A DNA stretch of 64,000 bases from Alteromonas sp047556435 (GTDB taxonomy: Bacteria; Pseudomonadota; Gammaproteobacteria; Enterobacterales; Alteromonadaceae), in NCBI RefSeq assembly GCF_047556435.1, contig NZ_CP180210.1:3720001-3784000 (forward strand). The letters run 5' to 3'. The position numbers and the translations under genes were made by a program. Shown here one piece after another: positions 17,191 through 30,994 of this stretch (positions are counted from its first letter, which is position 1; each line of letters begins with the position of its first letter). Below the pieces are notes generated by a model. That model ran no database searches, had not been told where the DNA came from, and worked only from the letters and a program-made list of their open reading frames with translations.

Positions 17191-17633
17191 AGTTGCAACC
17201 CGTCTCGTCTTTTAAGAATACATGAAGTTTTGACTTAACACTTAAATACTCAACCCGAAAACGATTAGTTTATTTTTATCCTGACTCCACTGAGCAATAC
17301 TATCGGGTACAGACACCTCTTTATGATAAGCGTGGCTATATCAGCCACATTAGCCACCTGTACATAGTATCTGTATTCAAGGAGCCTCTGACTACCCGGA
17401 TTGATTAGAGATATGCTAAATGAATGAACCGCATTTTTCATGACGATTCGTATTCGCGGGGGTACTGCATTGGCGGTTGTACGCAGAAGAACAAAGGCCA
17501 TTGCAATAACATGTGAGAGATGGCTTTCGCTATCCGTTGTTTGCTTGGTACGCCTATGTGCCACGTTGTGAGATGTCTTGGCACAGCAGCAGCGTATGGT
17601 TTAGGGATATTGGATTTAACCGTCGCACAGACG
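17191..17633. other. Intergenic region between 5S terminator and UDG gene
   Basis: No convincing gene. Open frames at 17265-17564 (-) and 17513-17728 (+) have no ribosome binding site or recognisable product, and the second runs into the 5S gene. Confidence 0.6.
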
Positions 17634-17664
17634 AAAAAAAGCCCGCTCAGTTGAGCGGGCTTTT
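17634..17664 (-). terminator. Terminator of the rrn operon
   Basis: Minus strand GCCCGCTC-AACT-GAGCGGGC followed by a run of T, 11 nt after the 5S 3' end. Confidence 0.93.
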
Positions 17665-17674
17665 CGAATGGGAG

Positions 17675-17789
17675 CTTGGCGGTGTGCTACTCTCACATGG
17701 GGAGACCCCACACTACCATCGCCGCTAACGTGTTTCACTTCTGAGTTCGGAATGGGATCAGGTGGTGCCACGTCGCTATGGCCGCCAAG
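17675..17789 (-). rRNA. rrf: 5S ribosomal RNA
   Basis: Terminal helix TTGGCGG / CCGCCAA and the conserved interior (CCCATTCCGAACTCAGAAGTG) are clear; ends are good to a few nt. Confidence 0.96.
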
Positions 17790-17946
17790 CAAAAAAGGTT
17801 GTTACCGGTTAAACCGATAACATAACAATTTGGGAAAGTCTGATATTCAATCGTGTTGAGTAACTTATCTACTCTACTTTACTATTTCTTAGCTTGTCTC
17901 ACACACAACTCTCAATGCTTATCTTACCTACCTCTTTAGCGAGGCT

Positions 17947-18012
17947 AAGATTTGTCAGCAAGCTCGCAGCTTGCGGTAAAACAAATCTTTACGACCACTT
18001 GCGTAGCAAGTG
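17947..18012. repeat. 23S-5S spacer stems
   Basis: AAGATTTGT (17947-17955) pairs with ACAAATCTT (17981-17989) around an inner GCAAGC/GCTTGC stem; CACTTGC-GTA-GCAAGTG follows at 17996-18012. Probably rRNA processing signals. Confidence 0.55.
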
Positions 18013-18044
18013 CTTGTAGGTAAAAAGCTTCTTGGGCGTTGTAT

Positions 18045-21035
<2,991 letters not shown>

Positions 21036-21523
21036 ATACAACCCCAAGCAGCCTTTTGACTCCTGCATTGAGCGGTAATTCAATACCTGCTGTATGATGA
21101 CAAGCTAATCGGAAGAATTGCCTTGTCATCAAACTTAATTGATAACAAGCAATTCAAGTCAAGTAGAGTAGTTACTAGTGCAAAATTTCGATGCGTAGCA
21201 TCGGAACTTTTGCGCAAGGAGGACTCACAGTACGCTCAGTTGCGCACTATAAATTCTCAGTTACTCAATTTTGATTGATTACTATTAATATCAGCTTTCC
21301 AAATTGTTAAAGAACGTTCGTAAAATGACGAGTCATTTCACTTTAGAGTAAAAAACCCTAATCAATGCTTACTGTTTTCAGTAAATATTCATTAGGATTT
21401 CAGTCCGTTTTGACCAAATCAGCATCCAATGCTGTTAGCACATTTCTTTCTTAGGCAAGGCGGGGGAATGCGTAGTGTGCGTCTAGCACATGAGCATTTC
21501 TCCAACGCAGCATAAGGAAGAAA
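21036..21523. other. 16S-23S spacer, part between tRNA-Ile and 23S
   Basis: Contains a boxA-like TTCTTTAACAA element at 21304-21315 and a stem GCAAAA..GATGC-gta-GCATC..TTTTGC around 21180-21212, both consistent with antitermination and processing of pre-23S. Confidence 0.6.
21304..21315 (-). promoter_or_regulatory. boxA antitermination element before 23S
   Basis: GTTCTTTAACAA on the minus strand, matching the NusB/S10-binding boxA of rrn operons; the same 12 bases occur before 16S. Confidence 0.75.
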
Positions 21524-21600
<77 letters not shown>

Positions 21601-21762
21601 ATTATCTGCTTCTGCTTTTTGCCCTATGCTGCGCCTCTGGTTCGTCACTCGGTCAGTCACATACTTATGTATGCTCCTTCGCTCGCTCCTCATCCGGCTT
21701 GCCTAGAACAAAAATCATCGCAACTAATTGCTTGATTAAGCTCTTTCTTCATAAAGCAAAGA

Positions 21763-21838
21763 TGGTGGAGCTAAGCAGGATCGAACTGCTGACCTCCTGA
21801 ATGCAAATCAGGCGCTCTCCCAGCTGAGCTATAGCCCC
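21763..21838 (-). tRNA. alaT: tRNA-Ala (TGC)
   Basis: A 76-nt cloverleaf: acceptor GGGGCTA/TAGCTCC (with a G-T pair), anticodon loop TTTGCAT, encoded CCA. It lies on the 16S side, the reverse of the usual Ile-Ala order. Confidence 0.97.
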
Positions 21839-21914
21839 ATAATTGGTCGTTCTTCTATTTATAACAAGACTATCTGTGTAGGCACTGCATCAAGTGTGTC
21901 ACGTCGACTTTTGG

Positions 21915-23447
<1,533 letters not shown>

Positions 23448-23541
23448 AAATCGAAATGTTAGTTTTATAAAAACCAACAAAATATGAATCGTCGTTGTTG
23501 ACACTCTTAACGAGTGCCCACACAGATTGTCTTGTTATAGA

Positions 23542-23553
23542 TTGTTAAAGAAC
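23542..23553 (-). promoter_or_regulatory. boxA element in the rrn leader
   Basis: GTTCTTTAACAA on the minus strand, about 95 nt before the 16S 5' end, identical to the copy before 23S. Confidence 0.8.
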
Positions 23554-23646
23554 GTTTGCTACCGGACTTGCCGATGGCGACATTGAGTGTTTTAATCAAC
23601 TTTCTCAATGTGTTGCTTCGAATGTTTCCCCTCGAAGCGGACGCGC

Positions 23647-23674
23647 ATTTTACGCGTTTCGTTTTCAGTGTCAA
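23647..23674 (-). promoter_or_regulatory. rrn promoter P2
   Basis: Minus strand -35 TTGACA, 16-bp spacer, -10 TAAAAT, discriminator GCGCGTCC. It is followed by CCGCTTCGAGGGGAAA, which is repeated after P1. Confidence 0.85.
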
Positions 23675-23786
23675 CGTCTTTTTGAAATTTATTTTCTAAA
23701 GCGTTTTATTTGAAAACCGCATCAACAATGCCTGTAGCATTGTTGCGACAGGTAAGTAATTGACTTTCCCCTCGAAGCGGAGGCGC

Positions 23787-23814
23787 ATTCTAGAGAAATA
23801 TAAGTAAAGGTCAA
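23787..23814 (-). promoter_or_regulatory. rrn promoter P1
   Basis: Minus strand -35 TTGACC, 16-bp spacer, -10 TAGAAT, discriminator GCGCCTCC, as in classical stringent rrn P1 promoters. It lies 140 bp upstream of P2, and the A/T-rich DNA beyond it could serve as an UP element. Confidence 0.87.
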
Positions 23815-23992
23815 CACCTATACCTTAAAAAAGTTGATCCTTTTGCATCAACCGGCTAATTTTCATTCAACCGACGTGATTTTGTAGACAAATTGAACTA
23901 TTTCTTAATGCTAACGTTCAAAGATTACGATAAGTTAATGTGCCGACCAGGATGTGTCCCACGATTACTACATATATAAGGGTGGAGAATAA

Positions 23993-24763
23993 ATGATGCG
24001 TAAATCAGGTCTGTTGCTTTGTCTGACCGCGCTTTGCTTTACAGCACCAGTGTTATCAGTACCTTCGACAGCGCAGGAACAAAATGATGAATTTAAAACG
24101 ACGTTTCTGAAACGACAGGTCGATCAGAATATGTCGGTAGGCAGAGCAATTCGTTCCATTGCCAGCCATTACCCTCAGGATGTGGTATCAATTGTTGATG
24201 TAGCTCTGGACACTTATCCAGACCAGTACAGAGAAATTATCTTCGCGGCGATTTCGGCGCAACCTGCATCGACCGAGGAGATTGTGCAGTTAGCCATAGC
24301 AAAGGATGTCAGCTCTTGCGCTTCGATTGTGAAACTGGCAATTACTGCCGAGCCTAGTTATGTCGATTTTGTAGTTCAGGCTGCAGCTAACAGTACCCCA
24401 GAAGAGTTAGATGAAATCGTGCGTGTCGCTGTGCTTACTGAGCCAGACTCTGCTGACAGCATTGTCCAGACTCTCAGTCAGGAACATCCCAACAAGTTTG
24501 TCGAAATCATGACCTCTGCTCTGAATGCCGTACCGTTTGTTGGTGAGTATGTAGTAGATGCGATGCTTGCAGTGTTCCCTGACGAGGCTGATAAAGTGGT
24601 AGAGACCGCGGTTAGAGAGTCTTCTTCTCAACGTGGACAAGTTATTAAGATCCTCAATGCCGCGCAACATGCCGGGGTAGATGATGACAAATTAAGAACC
24701 TATGCCTTGTCTGCCGGTATGACCGATCAAGAATTTACCGATGCGGTTGCAAACAATAATTAA
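23993..24763 (+). CDS. Secreted protein of tandem helical repeats, function unknown
   Basis: 256 residues with a signal peptide (about 1-27) and a GGTGGAG ribosome binding site. Residues about 50-225 are consecutive imperfect repeats of roughly 30-35 residues, each two helices with patterns like IVxLAI or IVxTAL and a D/E-P turn, giving a predicted alpha-solenoid in the periplasm or outside the cell. I do not recognise the family. It stands alone, divergent from the rrn operon and convergent with nei. Confidence 0.75.
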   Translation: MMRKSGLLLCLTALCFTAPVLSVPSTAQEQNDEFKTTFLKRQVDQNMSVGRAIRSIASHYPQDVVSIVDVALDTYPDQYREIIFAAISAQPASTEEIVQLAIAKDVSSCASIVKLAITAEPSYVDFVVQAAANSTPEELDEIVRVAVLTEPDSADSIVQTLSQEHPNKFVEIMTSALNAVPFVGEYVVDAMLAVFPDEADKVVETAVRESSSQRGQVIKILNAAQHAGVDDDKLRTYALSAGMTDQEFTDAVANNN

Positions 24764-24777
24764 CTGCCAGCTATAGT

Positions 24778-24795
24778 GAAAGCAAGGATGCTTTC
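24778..24795 (+). terminator. Possible weak terminator between the repeat-protein gene and nei
   Basis: GAAAGCA-AGGA-TGCTTTC hairpin 15 bp after the stop codon; no proper T run follows, so termination is uncertain. Confidence 0.35.
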
Positions 24796-24809
24796 TAATC
24801 CCACCTGAC

Positions 24810-25628
24810 TTAAACCTGACAATTTCCACAAAAGTATAAACGCCGCCCCCCTCTGTTTTCTCTTTTTATTTCTTCACCACACTGTAAGCAGGGTTCGGAC
24901 TCTCTATTAAACACAGCAAATCGCGCTTGTTCGAAACCGCCGCCGTGTTTGCGCACGCTATCGTAGATCTTTTGATTTACCGTAATGCCTTTCGTTTCAT
25001 AACTTCTTACCGTGACTTGTTTTATTGCGACTGTCAGTGCTTCACTTTCTTCTTCTGACAACGTCTCTGGCTTTCTTGTTGGTAACAAGCCAGCACTGTA
25101 AAGAATTTCAGATCGTAGGTAATTGCCTAACCCAGCCAGAAAGTGCTGATCTAACAATAACCCTGCTAATTGTCGGCTTTTAAATTCTCGCGCCCGTAAT
25201 CGTTGCGCGATAACTGCGGGTGTAACATCATGATCCAAAACATCAGGCCCCAGCTTCGATAAAAAAGGATGATTCACCAACTCGGAAGTCGGCAGCACGT
25301 CAATATCTGAAGCACTGTACAAGAGCGCGCTTCCGGCGGCTGTGTCCAGTGCGAGGCGCAGTTGACGCGAGCTATCAGGCCTTGCCCTGGCGGGTACCAC
25401 CTCCCAGCGTCCGTAGAGTTGATTATGACTGAAAATGCTGTATCCGTTTGCAAAATGAATGAGCATGGCCTTACCTTTTGAGGTCACATTGAGGATAGTT
25501 TCCCCACGCAACGTATCCGGATAATGCCTGAGTCGGGCTAAACCAAACTCAATGAACTTACATTGCTTGTTATTTAACACTTCAGCAAGTTTATCAGCCT
25601 GACGTCGAATTTCGGGACCTTCTGGCAC
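24810..25628 (-). CDS. nei: Endonuclease VIII (DNA glycosylase/AP lyase)
   Basis: 272 residues; removes oxidised pyrimidines and cleaves the AP site. The start must be GTG 25628, preceded by GGGGGAG, because the enzyme acts through the N-terminal proline of mature PEGPEI; the longer frame to 25646 would block it. E3 and the lysine in SKGKAML are present. A C-terminal zinc finger has CLQC and CGNC with GGRRLYFC between. Fpg-family membership is certain; Nei over Fpg is favoured by the RRQADKL start region. Confidence 0.92.
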   Translation of the reverse strand: MPEGPEIRRQADKLAEVLNNKQCKFIEFGLARLRHYPDTLRGETILNVTSKGKAMLIHFANGYSIFSHNQLYGRWEVVPARARPDSSRQLRLALDTAAGSALLYSASDIDVLPTSELVNHPFLSKLGPDVLDHDVTPAVIAQRLRAREFKSRQLAGLLLDQHFLAGLGNYLRSEILYSAGLLPTRKPETLSEEESEALTVAIKQVTVRSYETKGITVNQKIYDSVRKHGGGFEQARFAVFNRESEPCLQCGEEIKRENRGGRRLYFCGNCQV

Positions 25629-25824
25629 AACTCCCCCCGGGGCCACATGCGCTACTGCTTTTTGAGATTGAACCGGGACTACAGCCCAGATTTAATCGTG
25701 TTCCTTAAATACCGGCAGGGACATATTTGCGATCACCTGCCCTTCCCACAAATCAATTGCACACAGCGCGACGACCTATCTACGAGAAGCCATGTACCGG
25801 CCAGCTTATAAAATTGCCAGACCT

Positions 25825-26427
25825 TCAGGCAGCCACGTTACCATCATCTAACGCACCATATGCCGCCTGAGTTAACACTTTTTCAAGTGCTGCCACTAGC
25901 GCCTGGTTAATTGGCATCAGTTTTTCACCCATCGAATAGTCGATTTTCGCAATGCGCTGACGACCATGCGTTAACATAGGCGGAGTGGAGGTCGACATGG
26001 TAATAAGGGCGTCAGCATATTTATTAGGCTTCGACGCTTTAATTGTTGAGCACACTGAAAGCGTAGGTAAGTCTGTTTTGGTCCTGTAACCCGCCACGCC
26101 AAACATTCGGCAAATTCCGGGACGCCACTCATATACCGTACACACCCCCTTCAAGCCATCCAGCGAATGGCGCTTAAACAGGTGGCAGGCAAAACCGCCA
26201 CTGTCATGCATCTGATGTAAATAGTTATCTGCTTGCCCAACATCAAACAAGTGCAGTGCCAGGGGTAGCATTTCTAACACCGACGCCTCTATCTGGGGAT
26301 TATTGCAGCATGCGCCACACCCCACAACACAGGCCAGGCCGGACGTTTTCTGATAACTGCCAAATTCTTCGGATAAAAGCTGGTACTCGTTTAGTACTTC
26401 AAGGGCTAAATCACGCAGCCTTTGCAT
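25825..26427 (-). CDS. YkgJ-type cysteine-cluster protein
   Basis: 200 residues. A cysteine cluster CVVGCGACC near residues 33-41 is followed by FACHLF, GVCTVYEWRPGICRMFG and SVC, matching the YkgJ/FliB-like family (PF03692) thought to bind zinc or an Fe-S cluster. Function is not established. No operon partner is obvious; nei ends 200 bp away with its own start. Confidence 0.8.
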   Translation of the reverse strand: MQRLRDLALEVLNEYQLLSEEFGSYQKTSGLACVVGCGACCNNPQIEASVLEMLPLALHLFDVGQADNYLHQMHDSGGFACHLFKRHSLDGLKGVCTVYEWRPGICRMFGVAGYRTKTDLPTLSVCSTIKASKPNKYADALITMSTSTPPMLTHGRQRIAKIDYSMGEKLMPINQALVAALEKVLTQAAYGALDDGNVAA

Positions 26428-26818
26428 AATTGCTCACTTCTTCACAATGACATCGAACAACAACAAATTAAAAGTACTTCAGCCGGAATGCCTTGGGGAG
26501 AAAAAGGAATAGAAACCTTACGGCAGGTAACTGAATTGCTGCGGATTTTACGGCCAGCAAGGAGTTTACGGCAATCTTTTCATTTAGAACATTTTTGTAA
26601 GATTTATAGCGGTGTTTATTACTTTTTGTGCTCTGGCTTTTTCCCTAAGCTGGAAACGCTCATTAAGAATTGTAATAACGTAGAAGTGGGTACCAAGATG
26701 CGAAGCGGTGAGAAAGCGATTAATGCCAATACAGAACGTTGCCACTTATACGGTGAAGTTGTAAGACCGTTTACGGGAAAAAAAACTATTCAAATAATAA
26801 TGCAGATTGTTTAAGAAG
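26428..26818. other. Intergenic region at the distal border of the glycan locus
   Basis: No supported gene. A plus-strand frame of 130 codons (26422-26814) starts inside the divergent YkgJ promoter, has no ribosome binding site and a low-complexity composition unlike a real protein. Confidence 0.55.
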
Positions 26819-26855
26819 CAAAAAACGCAGTCTGTCGGTAAAAAGACAGACTGCG
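26819..26855 (-). terminator. Terminator after ugd
   Basis: A perfect 11-bp stem CGCAGTCTGTC/GACAGACTGCG with an 8-nt loop, then TTTTTTGC on the minus strand, 19 nt after the ugd stop. It ends the glycan locus. Confidence 0.93.
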
Positions 26856-26873
26856 TGGCGATTTACTGAGACG

Positions 26874-28061
26874 CTAGTCAGCGCCGAACAGGTCGCGTGT
26901 ATAGACTTTTTCCAGTACATCCTGGATATCATCGGTAATACGGTTAGCGACGATAACATCAGACTCAGCTTTAAACGCTTCGAGGTCATTAATGACTCGG
27001 GATTTAAAGAACTCTTTTTCTGTCAGTACCGGCTCGTACACCACCACTTCGATACCTTTCGCTTTAATGCGTTTCATGATCCCCTGAATTGCACTGGCGC
27101 GGAAATTGTCAGAGCCAGACTTCATGATCAGGCGGTATACGCCGACCACTCTCGGATTCCGTTTAATGATAGAATCCGCAATGAAATCCTTACGAGTACG
27201 GTTTGCATCCACTATTGCCTGGATCATATTGTTCGGGACTTCGCTGTAATTTGCCAACAATTGTTTGGTATCCTTCGGCAGACAATAGCCACCGTAGCCA
27301 AAGCTCGGGTTGTTGTAGTGGCTGCCTATGCGCGGGTCCAGGCTCACACCCTCAATAATTTGCTTAGTATCTAATCCATGACGTTCTGCGTAGCTGTCTA
27401 GTTCGTTAAAGTACGCTACTCGCATAGCAAGGTACGTATTTGCGAACAGCTTAATCGCTTCTGCTTCCGTACTGTTGGTAAACAGCACATCAATGTCTTC
27501 TTTAATAGCGCCTTGCTCTAGCAAGCTGGCGAACACTTTTGCACGCTCACTCTGTTCGCCTACTATAATACGGCTTGGATGAAGGTTATCGTAAAGCGCT
27601 TTGCCTTCACGCAGAAACTCAGGAGAGAACATGAGATTTTTGGTGCCGTGTCGCTCTTTTGCTTCAGCAGTAAAGCCAACCGGCACAGTTGACTTGATTA
27701 CCATCACGGCTTTTGGGTTCACCGCCATAACTGATCTAATTACTGCTTCAACACTGCTGGTGTTGAAGTAATTCGTTTGCGGATCGTAATCAGTTGGCGT
27801 GGCAATTACCACAAAGTCAGCATCTTTGTATGCTGCTTCCGCATCAAGGGTCGCAGTTAAATCTAATTCTTTCTCAGAAAGGTAAGCCGAGATTTCCTTA
27901 TCTTCGATAGGCGACTTTTTGCTGTTAAGCAGATCCACTTTCTCTGGCACCAAATCAACAGCGGTTACCATGTTGTGCTGTGCAAGCAATACTGCGTTTG
28001 ATAGTCCGACGTAACCAGTACCGGCTACGGCAATTTTTAAGCCTTTTTTCAAATCTTCCAT
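26874..28061 (-). CDS. ugd: UDP-glucose 6-dehydrogenase
   Basis: 395 residues; oxidises UDP-glucose to UDP-glucuronate with two NAD+. Rossmann motif VAGTGYVG at 12-19, FSPEFLREG at 146-154, and the catalytic cysteine C260 in GYGGYCLPKDT are present. It is the last gene of the locus, 36 bp after the GT2 gene. The product is presumably a precursor of an acidic surface glycan. Confidence 0.96.
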   Translation of the reverse strand: MEDLKKGLKIAVAGTGYVGLSNAVLLAQHNMVTAVDLVPEKVDLLNSKKSPIEDKEISAYLSEKELDLTATLDAEAAYKDADFVVIATPTDYDPQTNYFNTSSVEAVIRSVMAVNPKAVMVIKSTVPVGFTAEAKERHGTKNLMFSPEFLREGKALYDNLHPSRIIVGEQSERAKVFASLLEQGAIKEDIDVLFTNSTEAEAIKLFANTYLAMRVAYFNELDSYAERHGLDTKQIIEGVSLDPRIGSHYNNPSFGYGGYCLPKDTKQLLANYSEVPNNMIQAIVDANRTRKDFIADSIIKRNPRVVGVYRLIMKSGSDNFRASAIQGIMKRIKAKGIEVVVYEPVLTEKEFFKSRVINDLEAFKAESDVIVANRITDDIQDVLEKVYTRDLFGAD

Positions 28062-28097
28062 TTCGTTCCAACTCGATTATTGTTGCTTGATGCTATT

Positions 28098-29837
28098 TTA
28101 AATACCTGATGTGGAAATATACTCACGTTCTTCTTTAATGGCAAAGTTCTCACTTCGCAATGTAAGGTTCGGGTTGTAAGCTGGGTCGTGGGCTATCACC
28201 CCCGCCCACCTACTTTGTAGATAGGTAAGCTCCCGGTTAAATCGTGCCGCCTTTTCTGGTGCAATATCCAGGCCACGACTCACGGATTCGTGATGATATA
28301 ACTCAGCCTCTGCGCAATAAATATTGTGCTTGTCCAATTCTTTTATCCGTAAACAGAAATCAACATCGTTAAAAGCTACAGCCAAATTTTTTTCATCAAG
28401 TCCACCTACTTTATCGAAAAGAGACTTTTTAACCAACAAACAAGCTGCAGTGACTGCGCTATAACTTTGCGTCGCAGCCAAACGACTCATGTAGCCCTGA
28501 TGATTGCGGGGGAAATACTTATGAGCGTGGCCTGCTCCGCCGCCATATCCCAAAACAACTCCTGCATGTTGAATTCGGCCGTCAGAATACAGCAGCTTTG
28601 CGCCTACACACCCCACATTATCTCGCATAGCGTGGCCTACCATGTAATCTAACCAAAGGGGATTGATTACTTCTATATCGTTATTAACTAATCCGATTAT
28701 GTCACCTTTAGCATGTTTAACACCAAAGTTATTAATGGCTGAGTAATTGAATGGACCTGGAAACTTCAAGATGCTTATCTTGGGTTGAGAGGTGAGAAAC
28801 TCAAAATATTCTAAGCTTTCCGGCTCGGTACTGTCGTTGTCGATGAGTAAGATTTCGTAATTATCATAAAGCGACTTTTCTATTATTGAGTCGATACAAG
28901 CCTTTACAAGCTCTTTGCCATCTTTTGTGGGAATGATTAAAGAAACCAGCGGCTTATTTTCTAACGGCCAAAGTATGTTGTTGGTAAGTCCTGTCTCAGA
29001 GGATACAGCAAGATGCTCATTTGTTTGCTTCAACCAGCTCGCTACAGAAGAGACATGTATTTTATTATCTACACTATGCTTGTTAGAATGAATCACTGTG
29101 TGCGGGATGTGGTGAGCGGATATGTCAGGTGCATTTAATGCAATATGTGCCACTACGGACGCAATTGAGTCACATTTACATAAATTAAGGGACCGTATTA
29201 GGTTGCTAGCAATTACAACACCATTATTTATATATGCAGTTGTCAACTGAAGGTCGGGATTCCAGTCTGGTGAAAAACGAGGTTCTGAATATCTCCCATA
29301 TTTATCTACGTAATCCGTGTCAAAATAAAGTAACGCTTTATCCGTGTGATTCGCGCATAATACTCCTAGAGCAGGGTCAACTGTATCTCCGCTATTAATT
29401 AAAAGTACAGGTATTTCAGCTTTAAATGACTCGCATGCCGAAGAGGTAGTATTGAAAACCCTGACAGAGCTATTACTATCTTCAGATTCGATGAAAACGC
29501 CAACATATTGCACAACATCAATACCGGCCTTTTTCAACGAAGCCATTGTATTATCAACATTCGTAAGCTTTCCGCCAAAAAAAACAACATTGCAGGCATA
29601 AGGTTCATTGCTAGCAGTATCAATTTTCTTCGCTAATTCAGCACGTTGATGTTTGAGTAAACTTCTATAGCGACTACTTTGCTCTTTTTTACTCGGAACA
29701 CCATAGAAAAGTCCTGACTTACGAATACCAGTGCTATACATCTCAGTTAGCCTTGTATTCTTCTTTAATGCTAATTTCAGTGACTTTGGTAATAGAGCTG
29801 CGACACCTTTGACAGTTCGCATTGCAAGTTTTTTCAT
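28098..29837 (-). CDS. Family 2 glycosyltransferase with degenerate N-terminal GT domain
   Basis: 579 residues. A C-terminal GT2 domain starts near 296 (PLVSLIIPTKDG) with the metal motif NND at 385-387 and the acceptor-side DVDFCLR. Residues about 80-250 look like a second, degenerate GT2 (LLYFDTDYVD, then FSPDWNPDLQ), a layout common in rhamnosyltransferase-like enzymes. No membrane segment. Donor is unknown; dTDP-rhamnose or UDP-glucuronate made by neighbours are candidates. It follows a terminator after rfbB. Confidence 0.85.
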   Translation of the reverse strand: MKKLAMRTVKGVAALLPKSLKLALKKNTRLTEMYSTGIRKSGLFYGVPSKKEQSSRYRSLLKHQRAELAKKIDTASNEPYACNVVFFGGKLTNVDNTMASLKKAGIDVVQYVGVFIESEDSNSSVRVFNTTSSACESFKAEIPVLLINSGDTVDPALGVLCANHTDKALLYFDTDYVDKYGRYSEPRFSPDWNPDLQLTTAYINNGVVIASNLIRSLNLCKCDSIASVVAHIALNAPDISAHHIPHTVIHSNKHSVDNKIHVSSVASWLKQTNEHLAVSSETGLTNNILWPLENKPLVSLIIPTKDGKELVKACIDSIIEKSLYDNYEILLIDNDSTEPESLEYFEFLTSQPKISILKFPGPFNYSAINNFGVKHAKGDIIGLVNNDIEVINPLWLDYMVGHAMRDNVGCVGAKLLYSDGRIQHAGVVLGYGGGAGHAHKYFPRNHQGYMSRLAATQSYSAVTAACLLVKKSLFDKVGGLDEKNLAVAFNDVDFCLRIKELDKHNIYCAEAELYHHESVSRGLDIAPEKAARFNRELTYLQSRWAGVIAHDPAYNPNLTLRSENFAIKEEREYISTSGI

Positions 29838-29863
29838 TTCAAAAACAGAATCCTTTGAGATCT

Positions 29864-29890
29864 AAAAAAGCCGCTGATGATGCGGCTTTT
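29864..29890 (-). terminator. Terminator between rfbB and the GT2 gene
   Basis: AAAAGCCGC and GCGGCTTTT are perfect arms with a 7-nt loop and flanking A/T runs on both sides, 22 bp after the rfbB stop. It works for the minus strand and may give two separate or attenuated transcripts. Confidence 0.85.
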
Positions 29891-29911
29891 CAGTTCATAA
29901 ACTCAGGTGTG

Positions 29912-30994
29912 TTAACTATTTACGCCTAGTCGCTCGCCCTGATAACTACCATCCTGTACAGCTTTCCACCAAGCTTCATTATTTAAGTACCATTCAACAG
30001 TTTTACGAATACCGCTTTCAAATGTTTCTCGCGGAGTCCAGCCGAGTTCGCGTTGAATTTTCGAGGCATCTATCGCATAACGCATGTCATGGCCAGGCCT
30101 ATCTTGTACAAAAGTTATCTGCTCAGCGTACTTAGAACCTTTAGGCTTCACATCATCTAATATTGCACAGATCGTTTGAACAACCTCAATATTTTGCTTT
30201 TCATTATGACCACCAATGTTATAGGTTTCGCCTATCACGCCTTCAAGTGCAACAAGCACTAGAGCACGCGCATGATCCTCCACATATAGCCAATCCCTGA
30301 TCTGATTTCCCTTTCCGTAAACCGGAAGTGGTTTACCTGCTAGTGCGTTAAGAATCACGAGAGGAATAAGCTTCTCGGGGAAGTGATAAGGACCATAATT
30401 ATTGGAACAGTTGGTGACCAGTGTTGGCAACTTGTAAGTACGAAGCCACGAGCGCACTAGTTGATCAGAGGAGGCTTTACTCGCTGAATAAGGAGAGCTT
30501 GGTGCATAAGGTGTTGTCTCCGTAAACAATGGCAGCTCTGTGCTGTCATCAACTTCATCGGGGTGAGGAAGATCACCGTATACTTCATCGGTGGATATAT
30601 GATGAAATTTAAAACCTTCCTTCTTCCCTTCTTTAAGGCCAGACCAATACGCACGAGCCTGCTCAAGAAGCGTGTATGTGCCAACCACATTGGTTTGTAT
30701 AAACTCCCCAGGCCCATCGATAGATCTATCTACGTGAGACTCAGCGGCCAGATGCATTATAATATCTGGCCTATAGGTTTTTAACACCCTGCCAACTTCA
30801 CCTGCATCGCAGATATCAACTTTCTCAAAATGATATCTCTCACTACTATCTACAGAAGCTAGCGACTCGAGATTTCCTGCGTACGTCAGTTTATCCAGAT
30901 TAATGACATTATGTTCAGTGTCATTTATAAGATGTCGAACCACTGCCGAGCCAATAAACCCTGCACCACCGGTAACTAAAATTGTTTTATTCAT
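29912..30994 (-). CDS. rfbB: dTDP-glucose 4,6-dehydratase
   Basis: 360 residues; converts dTDP-glucose to dTDP-4-keto-6-deoxyglucose, the branch point for rhamnose and for the FdtA route in this locus. NAD motif GGAGFIG at 9-15, STDEVYG at 134-140 (T135, D136, E137) and Y169xxxK173 are all present. The start overlaps the rfbD stop by 4 nt. Confidence 0.96.
   Translation of the reverse strand: MNKTILVTGGAGFIGSAVVRHLINDTEHNVINLDKLTYAGNLESLASVDSSERYHFEKVDICDAGEVGRVLKTYRPDIIMHLAAESHVDRSIDGPGEFIQTNVVGTYTLLEQARAYWSGLKEGKKEGFKFHHISTDEVYGDLPHPDEVDDSTELPLFTETTPYAPSSPYSASKASSDQLVRSWLRTYKLPTLVTNCSNNYGPYHFPEKLIPLVILNALAGKPLPVYGKGNQIRDWLYVEDHARALVLVALEGVIGETYNIGGHNEKQNIEVVQTICAILDDVKPKGSKYAEQITFVQDRPGHDMRYAIDASKIQRELGWTPRETFESGIRKTVEWYLNNEAWWKAVQDGSYQGERLGVNS

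Noticed and set aside
17265..17564. 99-codon minus-strand frame between the 5S and UDG genes
   Set aside because: No ribosome binding site, no domain, and arginine/isoleucine-rich sequence without a pattern.
26422..26814. 130-codon plus-strand frame between the YkgJ-type gene and ugd
   Set aside because: No ribosome binding site, starts within the divergent gene's start region, no recognisable protein features.
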